Source: Hydrangea macrophylla (Eukaryota > Streptophyta > Magnoliopsida > Cornales > Hydrangeaceae). From it: a stretch of DNA of 64,000 nt. Under the pieces are notes generated by a model. The model did no database searches. It had not been told where the DNA came from and was given only the letters and a program-made list of their open reading frames with translations. A program made the translations under genes and the position numbers. The stretch spans positions 59,796,274 to 59,860,273 of the forward strand of contig CM066998.1 in NCBI GenBank assembly GCA_033977485.1, in the 5' to 3' direction. Within the stretch, counting starts at the first letter, position 1, and each line of letters opens with the position of its first letter. Shown here one piece after another: positions 54,969-64,000 of the stretch.

Positions 54969-56150
54969 CTTGCTATAAAGACATGTTTGGCATTAAATGC
55001 TGAAGTTAATTTGCCAAAAAGATTTATTTTAGCTTTAAAATTTATTTATAGAAATTTTGTAAAAAAAATACCTCATTTTAGATTAACTAAGTATAAAGAA
55101 CAATCTGTTTTTTATTTTGGTCAAAATTGCATGATTGAAACTTAATCGGACTAAGTCATTAAATTTTAAAAGTTATGCAAAATCACATTATTTTTAAAAA
55201 AAAATTCACATAACTAGTTCAATATTTTACAATATTATGTGAATTTCACATAACTTTTATAACATGTAAACTTCTCACTTAAAAAAATAAAAATAAAAAA
55301 ACAAATACTAAAAAAATACTAATATTTTATAAGACTTGAGTTTGGACTAAAATTCCCATTTATTTATTAAAGTCCAAAACTTATTGCCAAACGAGACGCA
55401 TAGTGGACCCCGGACCGGTGGCCCCACATCTACATCCACACGCTCGCAGACCACGTGTACTGTTCACATTCCATTGGCGGCCCCTCCACTAAACGACAAA
55501 CCCTCATGATGACACTTTAAACTAATGAAATTATGAAACTATGTGACATTTCACGTACTAAAATAAAAGCAAATTTTTGACTCACATACTTTTTGACATA
55601 TTTTTTAATATATTATATTTTAAATACATATATTTTATACTATTTAATTTTTTTTTTTACACTTTTATATACATCACTTAAATATATATTACATATATTT
55701 AATACTAAGTGTCAATAATGTGTAGCACTACTGTAAATAACATGAATGAATTCAACCATATTGCAGTCATCGTTAACACTATGATGCATTGGATCTGATT
55801 AAAAAAACCAAAAAATAAAAATAAAAAATAAAAAATAAAAATAATAACTGTATGTGAGAGCGCCACTAGTGTAACTCTCTTGGCACACACATGTCATGAG
55901 ATCTCTTGAAACATCATATGAAAGTCTTACACAAGGTGCATCATTCAAATTCATAAAACATCCCAACGATTTTTTTATTTGATTGTATACCTACTATGCA
56001 CACAAGAGAAAATAATCAGGATATTCTATTTTATGATACATCTTAGTGAATTTAATATGCTATTATTATTATAATAATTTTTATTTTGAGAAGAATATGA
56101 TATTATTTGGTGACAACATTTGAAAACTTTACAAATTATTTTATTTATGA
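54969..56150. other. AT-rich intergenic sequence
   Basis: No gene or clear repeat is visible beyond A/T runs and a short region of TATTTTATAC-like sequence near 55600-55700. Confidence 0.5.
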
Positions 56151-56153
56151 AAT

Positions 56154-56437
56154 TACTACTCTCTCTGTCCCATATTAAAAGTCTTTGATGTCATTTTTTG
56201 ATGTCCCATTTTAAGAGTCCTCTTTGAAAAGTCAAAGTACTTTAATATACACTTTTCAAATTTGCCCTTTATTATATTCAACTCTTTCCTCTTTTTTTTT
56301 TTTTTTGATATGACATTATAATTTTGAATTTTTAAAAGGGCAATATTGAAAAGTTGAAAGTCTCACCAAAATCAAGATTGTCCCCTTAATAAGTTGGAAT
56401 TCTCAAAAGAGATTCTTAATATGGGATGAAAGAAGTA
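56154..56437. mobile_element. Stowaway-like MITE
   Basis: The left end TACTACTCTCTCTGTCCCATATTAA is mirrored by TTAATATGGGATGAAAGAAGTA at the right end. The CTC(C/T)(C/T)T..GTCCC terminus and TA at both borders are typical of Stowaway (Tc1/mariner-type) elements. Confidence 0.75.
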
Positions 56438-56567
56438 TATTTTAAATGGTACAATATTTTTGCACCATTTTACAATATTTTAACATCAAAACTACTCAGA
56501 CGCATCAAATAATTTTTCATTGCACATATGGATTGAATAATTAGGTCACACTTCTTTCTTTTACACT

Positions 56568-57075
56568 GTGTTTGGATTGAGATAATCAGAGATAAGAGAA
56601 GAGAAACTTGTTAAAAGAAGAGAAGAGACAGCATGCTTAATTGGATGGAGAGGAGAGGAGAGGAGAGAAGAGAAGAGACACTTGAGGTTCTCTTGCTTGT
56701 TTATCTTTTATAAGATAAGATAAGAAAAAGCATTTAAATCAAATCTCCTCTTTTATCCTCTATTGAATAATGTTAATGACAGTACTTTGCAAGTGCAAGG
56801 GGTATGTTGGAATAAAATTAAACATTCAAGATATATTAGTCATTTTATTAATATTTTATTATAGTTCTCTTATTTTCTCTTCTATCCTCAGTCTTTCCAA
56901 TTTGGAGAGAATCAAAGTTGGGTTCTTTTTCTCCTCACACTCTGTCTTGTTCTCTCCATTAACTTTCTCTTTTCTCTCAACTTTACTATCCAAACGGGAA
57001 AACTGGAGAGAAAATGGTTCACTTGCTCTTCTCTTCTCTTCTCTCCAGTACTCTCAATCCAAATTGAGTGTTAGG
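56568..57075. mobile_element. Inverted-repeat element, GAGAAGAGA-rich
   Basis: ACTGTGTTTGGATTGAGA near 56568 is mirrored by TCTCAATCCAAATTGAGTGT near 57051. GA-rich left and CT-rich right interiors pair partly. A 105-codon ORF at 56770-57087 spans the right arm and is not coding in character. Confidence 0.5.
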
Positions 57076-57895
57076 TTAGCACAATGAGATAATTCCAAGT
57101 TTTAAGAGCAGTATTCAAACTATTCAAAAGCTTGAAAAGATAAGAGTATATATATATTGCTATACTTTTTAAATTTAAATCCCAATTTGAATTACAAATG
57201 CTTTATCAGTTAGTGTATCACAAGCAATGATATATATATATATATATATGGTAAGTTGGTAACAGTAATCACTGTTATAGTAGATGGTACAATATTAGCT
57301 CATGTAATCTGTTAAAAATTTCTTACTAGCATTAAGATTTTGGAAAATTTTATACTAACCTCTTTTAAGGTTTCTAACAAACATTGACTTATCGAACAAG
57401 ATGTAAATTAAGAGAACTCGGAGTTAAAAATGAGGGCGTGTAACCTTTTTTCAGAATAGGAAATTGACAATATGTAGTATCAGTACATTGAAGAAGGTGA
57501 TTGATTAATCACTCACACAATATGTCAATATTAAAAGTGTATCTAAGTGGAAGTTAGGGAATGATATCACATGAAAATCACTTGGTGGCTTAGCAGGTGA
57601 GATTCTGATTCTTAGCAAGGGGCACAATGAACCCAAATCTCTTGCTTTTGTAACAATTGCAAAACTCTCTCTCTCTCTCATGCATGACAAAAATGAGGCA
57701 ATTGATTGGGGCTGTTCTTTTAGGCTGTCCGGCGTCACAATTGGGGGGTACAGTGGGGTATTGCCACACTATGTGGTCCAATAAGAACCACTGAGCTGGG
57801 TGCCCCCATGATTTGACTCGTGGGATGCACGTGCAGATGTTTTGTTGTCACCAAGTTGTACTTGCACAGTTAATGACAGTAATTAATTCTACAGT
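57076..57895. other. AT-rich intergenic sequence with microsatellites
   Basis: (TA)n at 57231-57248 and (CT)n at 57665-57680. No gene recognised. Confidence 0.5.
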
Positions 57896-57899
57896 CACA

Positions 57900-58292
57900 T
57901 GTAAGTCTGTGAACGGAGCGGATCGGAGTGGATTTTTGAAATCCGAATCTGATTCGCTAATCAACAGATTGCTTCTGTAAAATTTGAATTCGAATTTGTT
58001 AGGATTTGAATATTTATATTCGATTGGATATCCGTTAAGCACAAAAATAATAATTGGTGGAGAGGGAAGGCTGCCATGCATTAAATGTGATTGCCATCAA
58101 TAAAATTTACAATTGGATTCAAATCCTTATCAGGTCGGATTCAAATATATCCATGTCTGAACCGTTAACTATACATATATTCGGATTTAGATTCGGCATC
58201 TGATTTGAATTATACAATCGGATTCAGAGAAAGATATTTATATCGGATTCAGAGCGGATCCGGATGTAAATCCAATCCGTTTACAGACCTAC
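57900..58292. mobile_element. hAT-like MITE
   Basis: The left end GTAAGTCTGTGAACGGAGCGGATCGG mirrors the right end CGGATCCGGATG...AATCCGTTTACAGACCTAC. GGATTCGGAT-type short repeats fill the interior. Superfamily is by resemblance of the GGTCTGT(G/A)AACGGA terminus; TSD not fixed. Confidence 0.55.
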
Positions 58293-58319
58293 ATGAGTCA
58301 CGTGTCTTGCACGAATCCA

Positions 58320-58640
58320 CTTATTAGAGACATTTTGTTATCCTATAATTTGGGCAATGTTTTAGTTTAAACCCGACCCCGAAATTTGCAAAGCACATGA
58401 GTGTACCGTCAAGTTGCATTGACGGAGTTAGAGACAAGGCCTATTGAAACCAATTCAAAACTATGAGAACCTTAGTGTTGCAGTTAAAACTAAAGATCAC
58501 AAAATGAAACTTCGCCCAAACCTTCATGGTACCAAAATATAATTAATCCCAAAAGAACTCAAGAGGAACACATTGTCTATTATAAGTGAAAAGATCGATG
58601 GTTTCGACTTCTGAGTGATTAGCACGAGCAAGTTGTGGGT
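58320..58640. mobile_element. Second, inverted, truncated copy of the 53086-53545 foldback
   Basis: GTGTACCGTCAAGTTGCATTGACGGAG, AACCAATTCAAAACTATG, ATGGTACCAAAATATAATTAATCCC and GATTAGCACGAGCAAG all match the foldback at 53086-53545 or its complement. The left arm is largely missing. Confidence 0.65.
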
Positions 58641-58735
58641 ATATATATATATATATATTTAGTTCATTGGGTAAATTCATTCAACCCAATTCACTTTAGA
58701 ACCTCTCCATATATATATATATATATATATATTCT
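58639..58735. repeat. Two (TA)n microsatellites
   Basis: AT runs at about 58641-58660 and 58710-58732. Confidence 0.9.
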
Positions 58736-59171
58736 AATTCAATGAAGAGTGCTATAAATTTATTGATATTTTTCACTGTCAACCACTAATATTTATATCC
58801 AAAAATAAATGACTCAGGTGCTAAATAAATGTCAAACTTTGTTATGAGGTATAAATTGTTCTTTGATAAAGTCTTAAAAATTGGGTAATAAAGTCCAAAT
58901 GTGACTTAATAAAATCTAAATTTTTTTGTAATACATGTACAAATCAATATTCAAAATCACCTTCTTCACATGTCACACAAAAATGAGAACTCAAACGCAT
59001 CTAATAATCAAAAACATTTTTCACCCACGTGCCACGCCCCACTGTTGAACTTCCCTTAAGTTTGTTTCCTCATTGTTCTCTGTCAGGACACGAGTGGTGG
59101 GTACCACTTTGGGTAGTTCCATGGTATATGTCTAAGATGTGTATATATATTACACTGCACAAGTGTGAGCA
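58736..59171. other. AT-rich intergenic sequence
   Basis: No feature recognised. Confidence 0.5.
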
Positions 59172-59180
59172 TTTGGCATT

Positions 59181-59372
59181 CAATAATGCTAGGGACACTC
59201 AAAGCACACCCCAAAGCACATCATGCTTTAAATGCATGTACCTTGGGCTGTGGAACTTTTTTACACAGGGCCCACATTTTTTTGGAAACCGCTAGGGAAG
59301 ACCAAGGTACATGCACACAAAGCATGAGGTGTACTTTGGGGTGTGCTTTGTGGTGTGTCTCTAGCACCACTC
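59181..59372. mobile_element. 192-bp MITE with 9-bp TSD (Mutator-type)
   Basis: Inverted arms TGCTAGGGACAC..CAAAGCACACCCCAAAG and the complement CTTTGGGGTGTGCTTTG..GTGTCTCTAGCA. Perfect TTTGGCATT flanks at 59172-59180 and 59373-59381. ORFs spanning it are fortuitous. Shares a TTTAAATGCATGTACC core with 36262-36402. Confidence 0.85.
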
Positions 59373-59750
59373 TTTGGCATTATGTGTATGTCTGTATAAC
59401 TGTATATAATATGGATTTGTATGTGGAAGTGTATTGTGTTGGTGATTATGACCGTACTGCCGTCAATGATAGTATATTCTTAAAATATTTTATAGCTTTG
59501 CTTTGCGTCTTGGTGTCTTGCAAGCAAACCCAATCCCTAAATTTAGGTCTTGTTTGGCAACACTTATGCAATTCTCTCGCGATTGTCAGAGGCACCATCC
59601 AACAGCTAATTTTTGTATCACCATTGCAACCACTGGCAAGCCAAGCGGCCGCTTGTTGACTTTTGAAGATTCAAACCATTTGGTACCACAATCGTTGTAT
59701 CCAAACAAGCTCTTAGTGCAAGAAATTGTTTTTAGGGATGATTAACTTTC

Positions 59751-59754
<4 letters not shown>

Positions 59755-59809
<55 letters not shown>
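59755..59809. repeat. (TC)n(TA)n microsatellite
   Basis: A pure CT run followed by a pure AT run. Confidence 0.95.
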
Positions 59810-59844
59810 TTTGTATAGAATTCAAAATTCAATCTATTGCTTTT

Positions 59845-60590
59845 TCTAAATTAATTAAAAAAAAAATCAACTTTTTTTGTAAAATTTAAAAGTTATCAAT
59901 TTTTACATGACGTTGTGTAGCAACTCTGTAAAACGTTTGGGAGCAACTCTTCAAAAGGTAGAGAGCAACTTGTTTCAAAGTCAGATGCAACTCTTCCAAA
60001 GGAGAAGCCGGGAATTTTTTTAGTGAGAGGTTGAATTTTTTTTTTTGTTGGTCTATTTATACATATTTGATAATGAGATATTGTGTCAAATTGGGTCTAT
60101 TTAAAAACGATATTATCTTTTGGGATAATAATTATACATTTTGGAATCTATTTATCAACAAGATATAATATCAAATTGAGTTTGGAACACTTAGTTGGGG
60201 TGAGCTAGACTAAATTTGGGCTAAAACATTATATGTAAAAAATAATTCTCAAATTTTAGGGTGGACTAAACTACATTTTGGTTAAAATATCACATGTGCT
60301 AATTTTTTTTTTCCTTCAAAATTTTCCCGACCAAGTCTACATATACCTCCGCCCTTGAACTCTTCACAACGTTGGGAGCAAGTCTTCACAACTTTGAGAG
60401 CTTGCTCTCAACATTGTGAGCAATCGTCACAACGTTTTGGTGCAAGTTCTACACGTTGAAAACATAAAGTAGACTAAAACATAAAATAACCACTCAAAAG
60501 TTGATTTTTTTTTTAATTATTATTGATATTTTTGTAATTTAAAAAAAAGTATAAGATTGACTTCTTTTAAATTTCATACAAAAGTTGACT
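59845..60590. repeat. Weak inverted repeat around a T/A-rich region
   Basis: TTAATTAAAAAAAAAATCAAC near 59851 is mirrored by AAAGTTGATTTTTTTTTTAATT near 60499. Between them the text GAGCAACTCTTC/GCAACTC repeats. It might be a decayed foldback element; evidence is thin because the arms are low-complexity. Confidence 0.35.
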
Positions 60591-62095
60591 GAAATGTAAT
60601 TATTCCATTTATTTATTTATTTACGTAGTGGAAGGAATTTTTTATCCCATAATTTTCTCAAATTTTTTCGTCTTTTATCCCAAGTTTGACTAAAGCAAAT
60701 TGGATCAACGTGGAAATTGTAAACATACTGGCACTCTGGTTTTAAGTGGTAATATAAAATTTAGCTTAAATGGACAATAAAAGTCAATCCGGCCTCATTA
60801 TTTATTTAGAGGTAATACTTCGAAATCTATTACTTATATTATTTAATTCTACGACCATCCAAACTCACAATGAGTTCCACTCGTAATTAAAGTTGCAAAA
60901 AAACAATTTTTTTTGTTATTGTGTTACAGAAGAACCATATTTAATTAACATAATAAACTGTGTAGTCGAAAGTATATTCGAAATTATGAGTGATGCTATT
61001 GCCTCCATAAGGATTTAAAGTGGTCAATTTACTTTATCCCATACAAGTAAATAATTAGTTTCAATGATCAAAAAGTTTAGAAGCCAGAAATCATGAAATT
61101 TTTATATTTCAACCAAAGAATCTACTTCATTCAATGAGTTATGTAATAACAAAGATAATATATGTGTATATATATATATATATATAAAAGGAGAAAAAGA
61201 GAGAGACTTGAATGGTGCGAAGAAAAGATTTTGAGTAGTGGAGAGCACATAAAAACACACCAATCCAGAGTCAAGAGAGACATCCAATTTCCTTAAATGA
61301 AATTATGATGACTTTTGAATATGTTTAAAAGAAGTAAAGTATGCTATAAAAAAAAAAAAAAAATTTATATAATGAACACATTTTGTCAAGCTACTGTGTT
61401 CAATAAGAGATTAAATACATTTATCTAATTGCTATAACCCCCCTTTTTTTTTTTGTTTTGTTTTTTTTGGGTGGGGTGTTGGAGTGGGGTGTGTGTTACT
61501 AACATGACCTTGATATTTCCCTCCTTGTGGTATATCTTAAACTATGGGAGCAAATACGATGTGATTTGTTGAAACTCTCTAATTCGGGGTGAGCCATAGC
61601 CTGATTTCAAGTCCACTCAGCAGCGAGTAAGGGGATTCGAACTCAGGTCAATAACCTTTAGGGAGTCTAAGGGTCCGTTTGATAAAATTGAAAATTAAGT
61701 ACTGAAAATTAAGTGTTGAATTTTAAGTACTAAAAGTTTTAAGCGATTGAATTTGCAATGCTAAAAACAATATTTCAATTACTACGATGGAATGCATTCA
61801 ATGATTATCTTTAGTACAAATTTTTCACTTAAAGTTTTTAGCAGGTTTTTGGTTAGTTTTTCAATTATGTGGTACGTTATCCAAATGCACTAAAAATAAA
61901 TAAGTGTTGAAAATTTTCATTTTTACCACTTAATTGGGTTATCAAGTACACCATAAATCCGCCCGCACTCACCAGTGGATCACCAACTTCCATGGTGTTT
62001 TCCTAGCCATTCTATCGTTCATCTCCTAATTAATTTGTATTACATCTTAAATTAAGTTGAATTGAAATGAGTCTGCAACAAAATTGACTATCTAA
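60591..62095. other. AT-rich intergenic sequence
   Basis: An (AT)n run at 61160-61186 and a poly-T/G tract at 61440-61490. No gene recognised. Confidence 0.5.
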
Positions 62096-62254
62096 GAGCA
62101 TCAACAATGGGCTTAATTGGTACAATAACTTAGGAGAACTAAACAAAACTTAGCAGAAATTATTAACAATGGTGTGTGTTTAACTGATGTATAGGATAGT
62201 AGAACTTAGTGAAACTTAACTTTATGGTATGCCTAAGTTTCACTAATGTACAAG

Positions 62255-62400
62255 CCATACGGCACACCGTGTGCCGTCCCACTACCACACGGCACACTGT
62301 GCTGCTTGACCAACTATCACCACCACACGGCACACACTATGCCGCTATGCCATGTGCTTCCCAAGCAGTATAGTGTGTGCTGTTTGGATCATTTTCCTTT
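62255..62400. repeat. CGGCACAC palindromic repeats
   Basis: CGGCACACCGTGTGCCG is a perfect palindrome near 62260-62276. ACGGCACAC then recurs twice, and ACGGCACACACTATGCCGCT is mirrored by AGCAGTATAGTGTGTGCTGT downstream, giving a strong hairpin. Confidence 0.75.
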
Positions 62401-62415
62401 TTGTGTGTGTGTGTG

Positions 62416-64000
62416 TGTGACACCCCAACCCGCCCCGGCGGATTAGGACACGTGTAACAAGAACATAACCAAAATACACTAATAAGCATTAAACCATGCT
62501 AGTTATTAAGAAAGAACATGATTTTAACCAGCAGAAAAGACCTTAATGGGCAAAACAACCCCAATGGCAAAATGGTCATTTAGAAAAGTATATCAAATTC
62601 TATACCAAAAGATAGATCTTTGAGTCCCGGTTCTAACAAAAAAAAAACGGTGCGCGAATCCGAATTTTTTAGGAAGAGTTATGCGCGTTTCCGTAAAAGC
62701 GGACGTGTTGTAAAAAACCTAGGCGGATCGATCCACCCTTAGCCCGGATCGATCCGTACTGCAGCTTTCTCATAGAAAGTCCCCCGAACAGGGCCGGATC
62801 GATCTGTCCTTTAACCCGGATCGATCCAGGTTCTGCAGAACTGGTTTTTGATGATAAAAACTTTGTCAAAACATTACCAAATCATATCCAAACCAAACCA
62901 AACTTCATGGAACCTTAGAAAACTATTTCAAATCCATTTGTAAACATGTTTAGACATGAACTAAACTTGTGAAACACATACACAACTACATTTGGATCAA
63001 TATAATCCATGAACACCTCCTTTTGAAATCAAAACAAGTTTTGGAGCCTTGGAACTCAATTCTTAACAAAAGTTCATAAAACTTGTTTAACATAAACTCA
63101 AGCTACAACCAACATTACATCACAAATGAAACATGTTCAAAACACCTGCGACTCCATTCGGATTTGCCAAAATAGTTCAAGTTATCAACTTCCACATATT
63201 TTACCAAAACACGTAGAAAATCTCCGAAGTTCTCCAAATTAACTTCAAAACTATTAAATTACCGGAAGACATTTCTAACTTCTTAGCTACAACCAAAGTA
63301 CCAACTCAAACATAAAAGATACTATAATCTACAACATTTTACAAGTTAAAAGAGAAATGTCATGTATAAGTCCCAAATCTCCCCCATCTCTCTCGTCACT
63401 CCCAACGCTTGTCATTTCCTCCCCGGGAATAGCTCCAAACCTGCGGTAGTTGTTATTTACCACAACAGAAAAGGAAAACAGTTTTCTTAAGCATTACGCT
63501 TAGTGAGCAATTCTAAACATGATTGAATGTTTAACATGTGCAATGCTACAATTTAACCACAAATCTCATAATTGTAATCGCCGAATCACCGGTTCTATGC
63601 CTCATTCAAACCCGAAGACCCTCCCGTGGTCCCGTGGTCCCGTGGTCACTTCTATTCCTTGGACTTCCGTATTTCTCGGATTCTTCCTCTTCACCACCCT
63701 TATTACTCCCAACAATGAATTATTTCTCCGGTGTTCATTGATTACCATGTAAGCATATAAACACATAAGCAAGTAAGCAAAATAAATTCTCATATAATTG
63801 ACATGCAATTGATAATCTAACATCTTTATGATTTCTAGACATGAATAATCATCACTAATCACCATTGAAGCATTAAACACATAAAACCCCAATCAATTTT
63901 AGGTAGAAAAACTCACCTTAGCAAGATTATACCCAAAATCAACCCAAGAATGTAAAATTCCACCAAATTCAAGCTCATTTCCTATTCCAAAGAGATTCCT
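62416..64000 (+). mobile_element. Gypsy-type LTR, right end outside the window
   Basis: Starts TGTGACACCCCAACCCG after a (TG)n run. Layout resembles the 36405 LTR (GGACACGTG shortly after the start, CAATTCTAAACAT later). No coding sequence. Four GGATCGATC(C/T) palindromes at 62724-62827. Right end, TSD and TATA box are not in view. Confidence 0.55.
62724..62827 (+). repeat. Four GGATCGATCC palindromes
   Basis: Copies at 62724-62733, 62746-62755, 62796-62805 (last base T) and 62818-62827, paired with about 12-bp spacers of CCACCCTTAGCCC/TGTCCTTTAACCC type. Confidence 0.9.

Noticed and set aside
59029..59745. Overlapping ORFs of 88, 164 and 80 codons
   Set aside because: They cross a MITE with a clear 9-bp TSD and show no conserved motif.

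Overview
The window is plant nuclear DNA, almost certainly from an angiosperm with a repeat-rich genome. It holds no convincing host gene. It is a stack of nested transposable elements in AT-rich intergenic sequence: Ty3/Gypsy and Ty1/Copia LTR elements, LINEs, a Cassandra/5S-like fragment and several MITE-like foldbacks. Only one long ORF, a retrotransposon gag, is intact; most others carry stops or frameshifts. Boundaries below were read directly from TG..CA ends and target-site duplications (TSDs) where stated.

Layout. (1) 1-9085: a decayed minus-strand Copia element (gag-pol remnant 1-1819, long AT-rich leader with a degenerate ~155-bp tandem array, PBS near 7193-7203, 5' LTR 7205-9085), interrupted by a plus-strand Tat-type solo LTR at 4225-7091 (TSD CCACT). 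(2) 9086-11531: unresolved repeat sequence including an LTR-like block. (3) 11532-33396: a DUF4283/LINE ORF1 pseudogene split by the main feature of the window, a 20.8-kb minus-strand Tat-lineage Gypsy element (11640-32434, TSD CCATT, LTRs of about 3.25 kb differing by roughly 1%). (4) 33400-42039: AT-rich DNA with a large foldback element holding a 174-bp MITE (9-bp TSD), then a Gypsy-type LTR interrupted by a gag-only non-autonomous element (36899-40287, TSD GAAAC). (5) 42040-52715: a three-level nest: a Gypsy element (TSD TCAGG) holds an RTE-type LINE (45041-49739), which holds a solo LTR (47199-48693, TSD TTAAT). (6) 52721-64000: a 5S-rRNA-derived Cassandra-like fragment, several inverted-repeat elements and the start of another LTR at about 62416.

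The most interesting locus is inside the 20.8-kb Tat element. Between pol and the 3' LTR it carries, on the opposite strand, two adjacent genes of plant mobile domain (PMD/DUF7745-like) type. The first reads as six exons with clean GT-AG introns, all in phase 0; the second is intronless. Both are now broken by stop codons or a frameshift. The pair is bracketed by unusual structured repeats: a 155-bp tandem array and a hairpin motif on the 3' LTR side, and triplicated polypurine-tract-like hairpins plus a triplicated hairpin motif on the pol side. A GC-rich palindromic cassette from the element's own LTR promoter region also occurs just upstream of the first antisense gene.

A second theme is that seven LTRs from different families in this window each carry clustered short palindromes of family-specific sequence, in five of them upstream of a recognisable TATA box.
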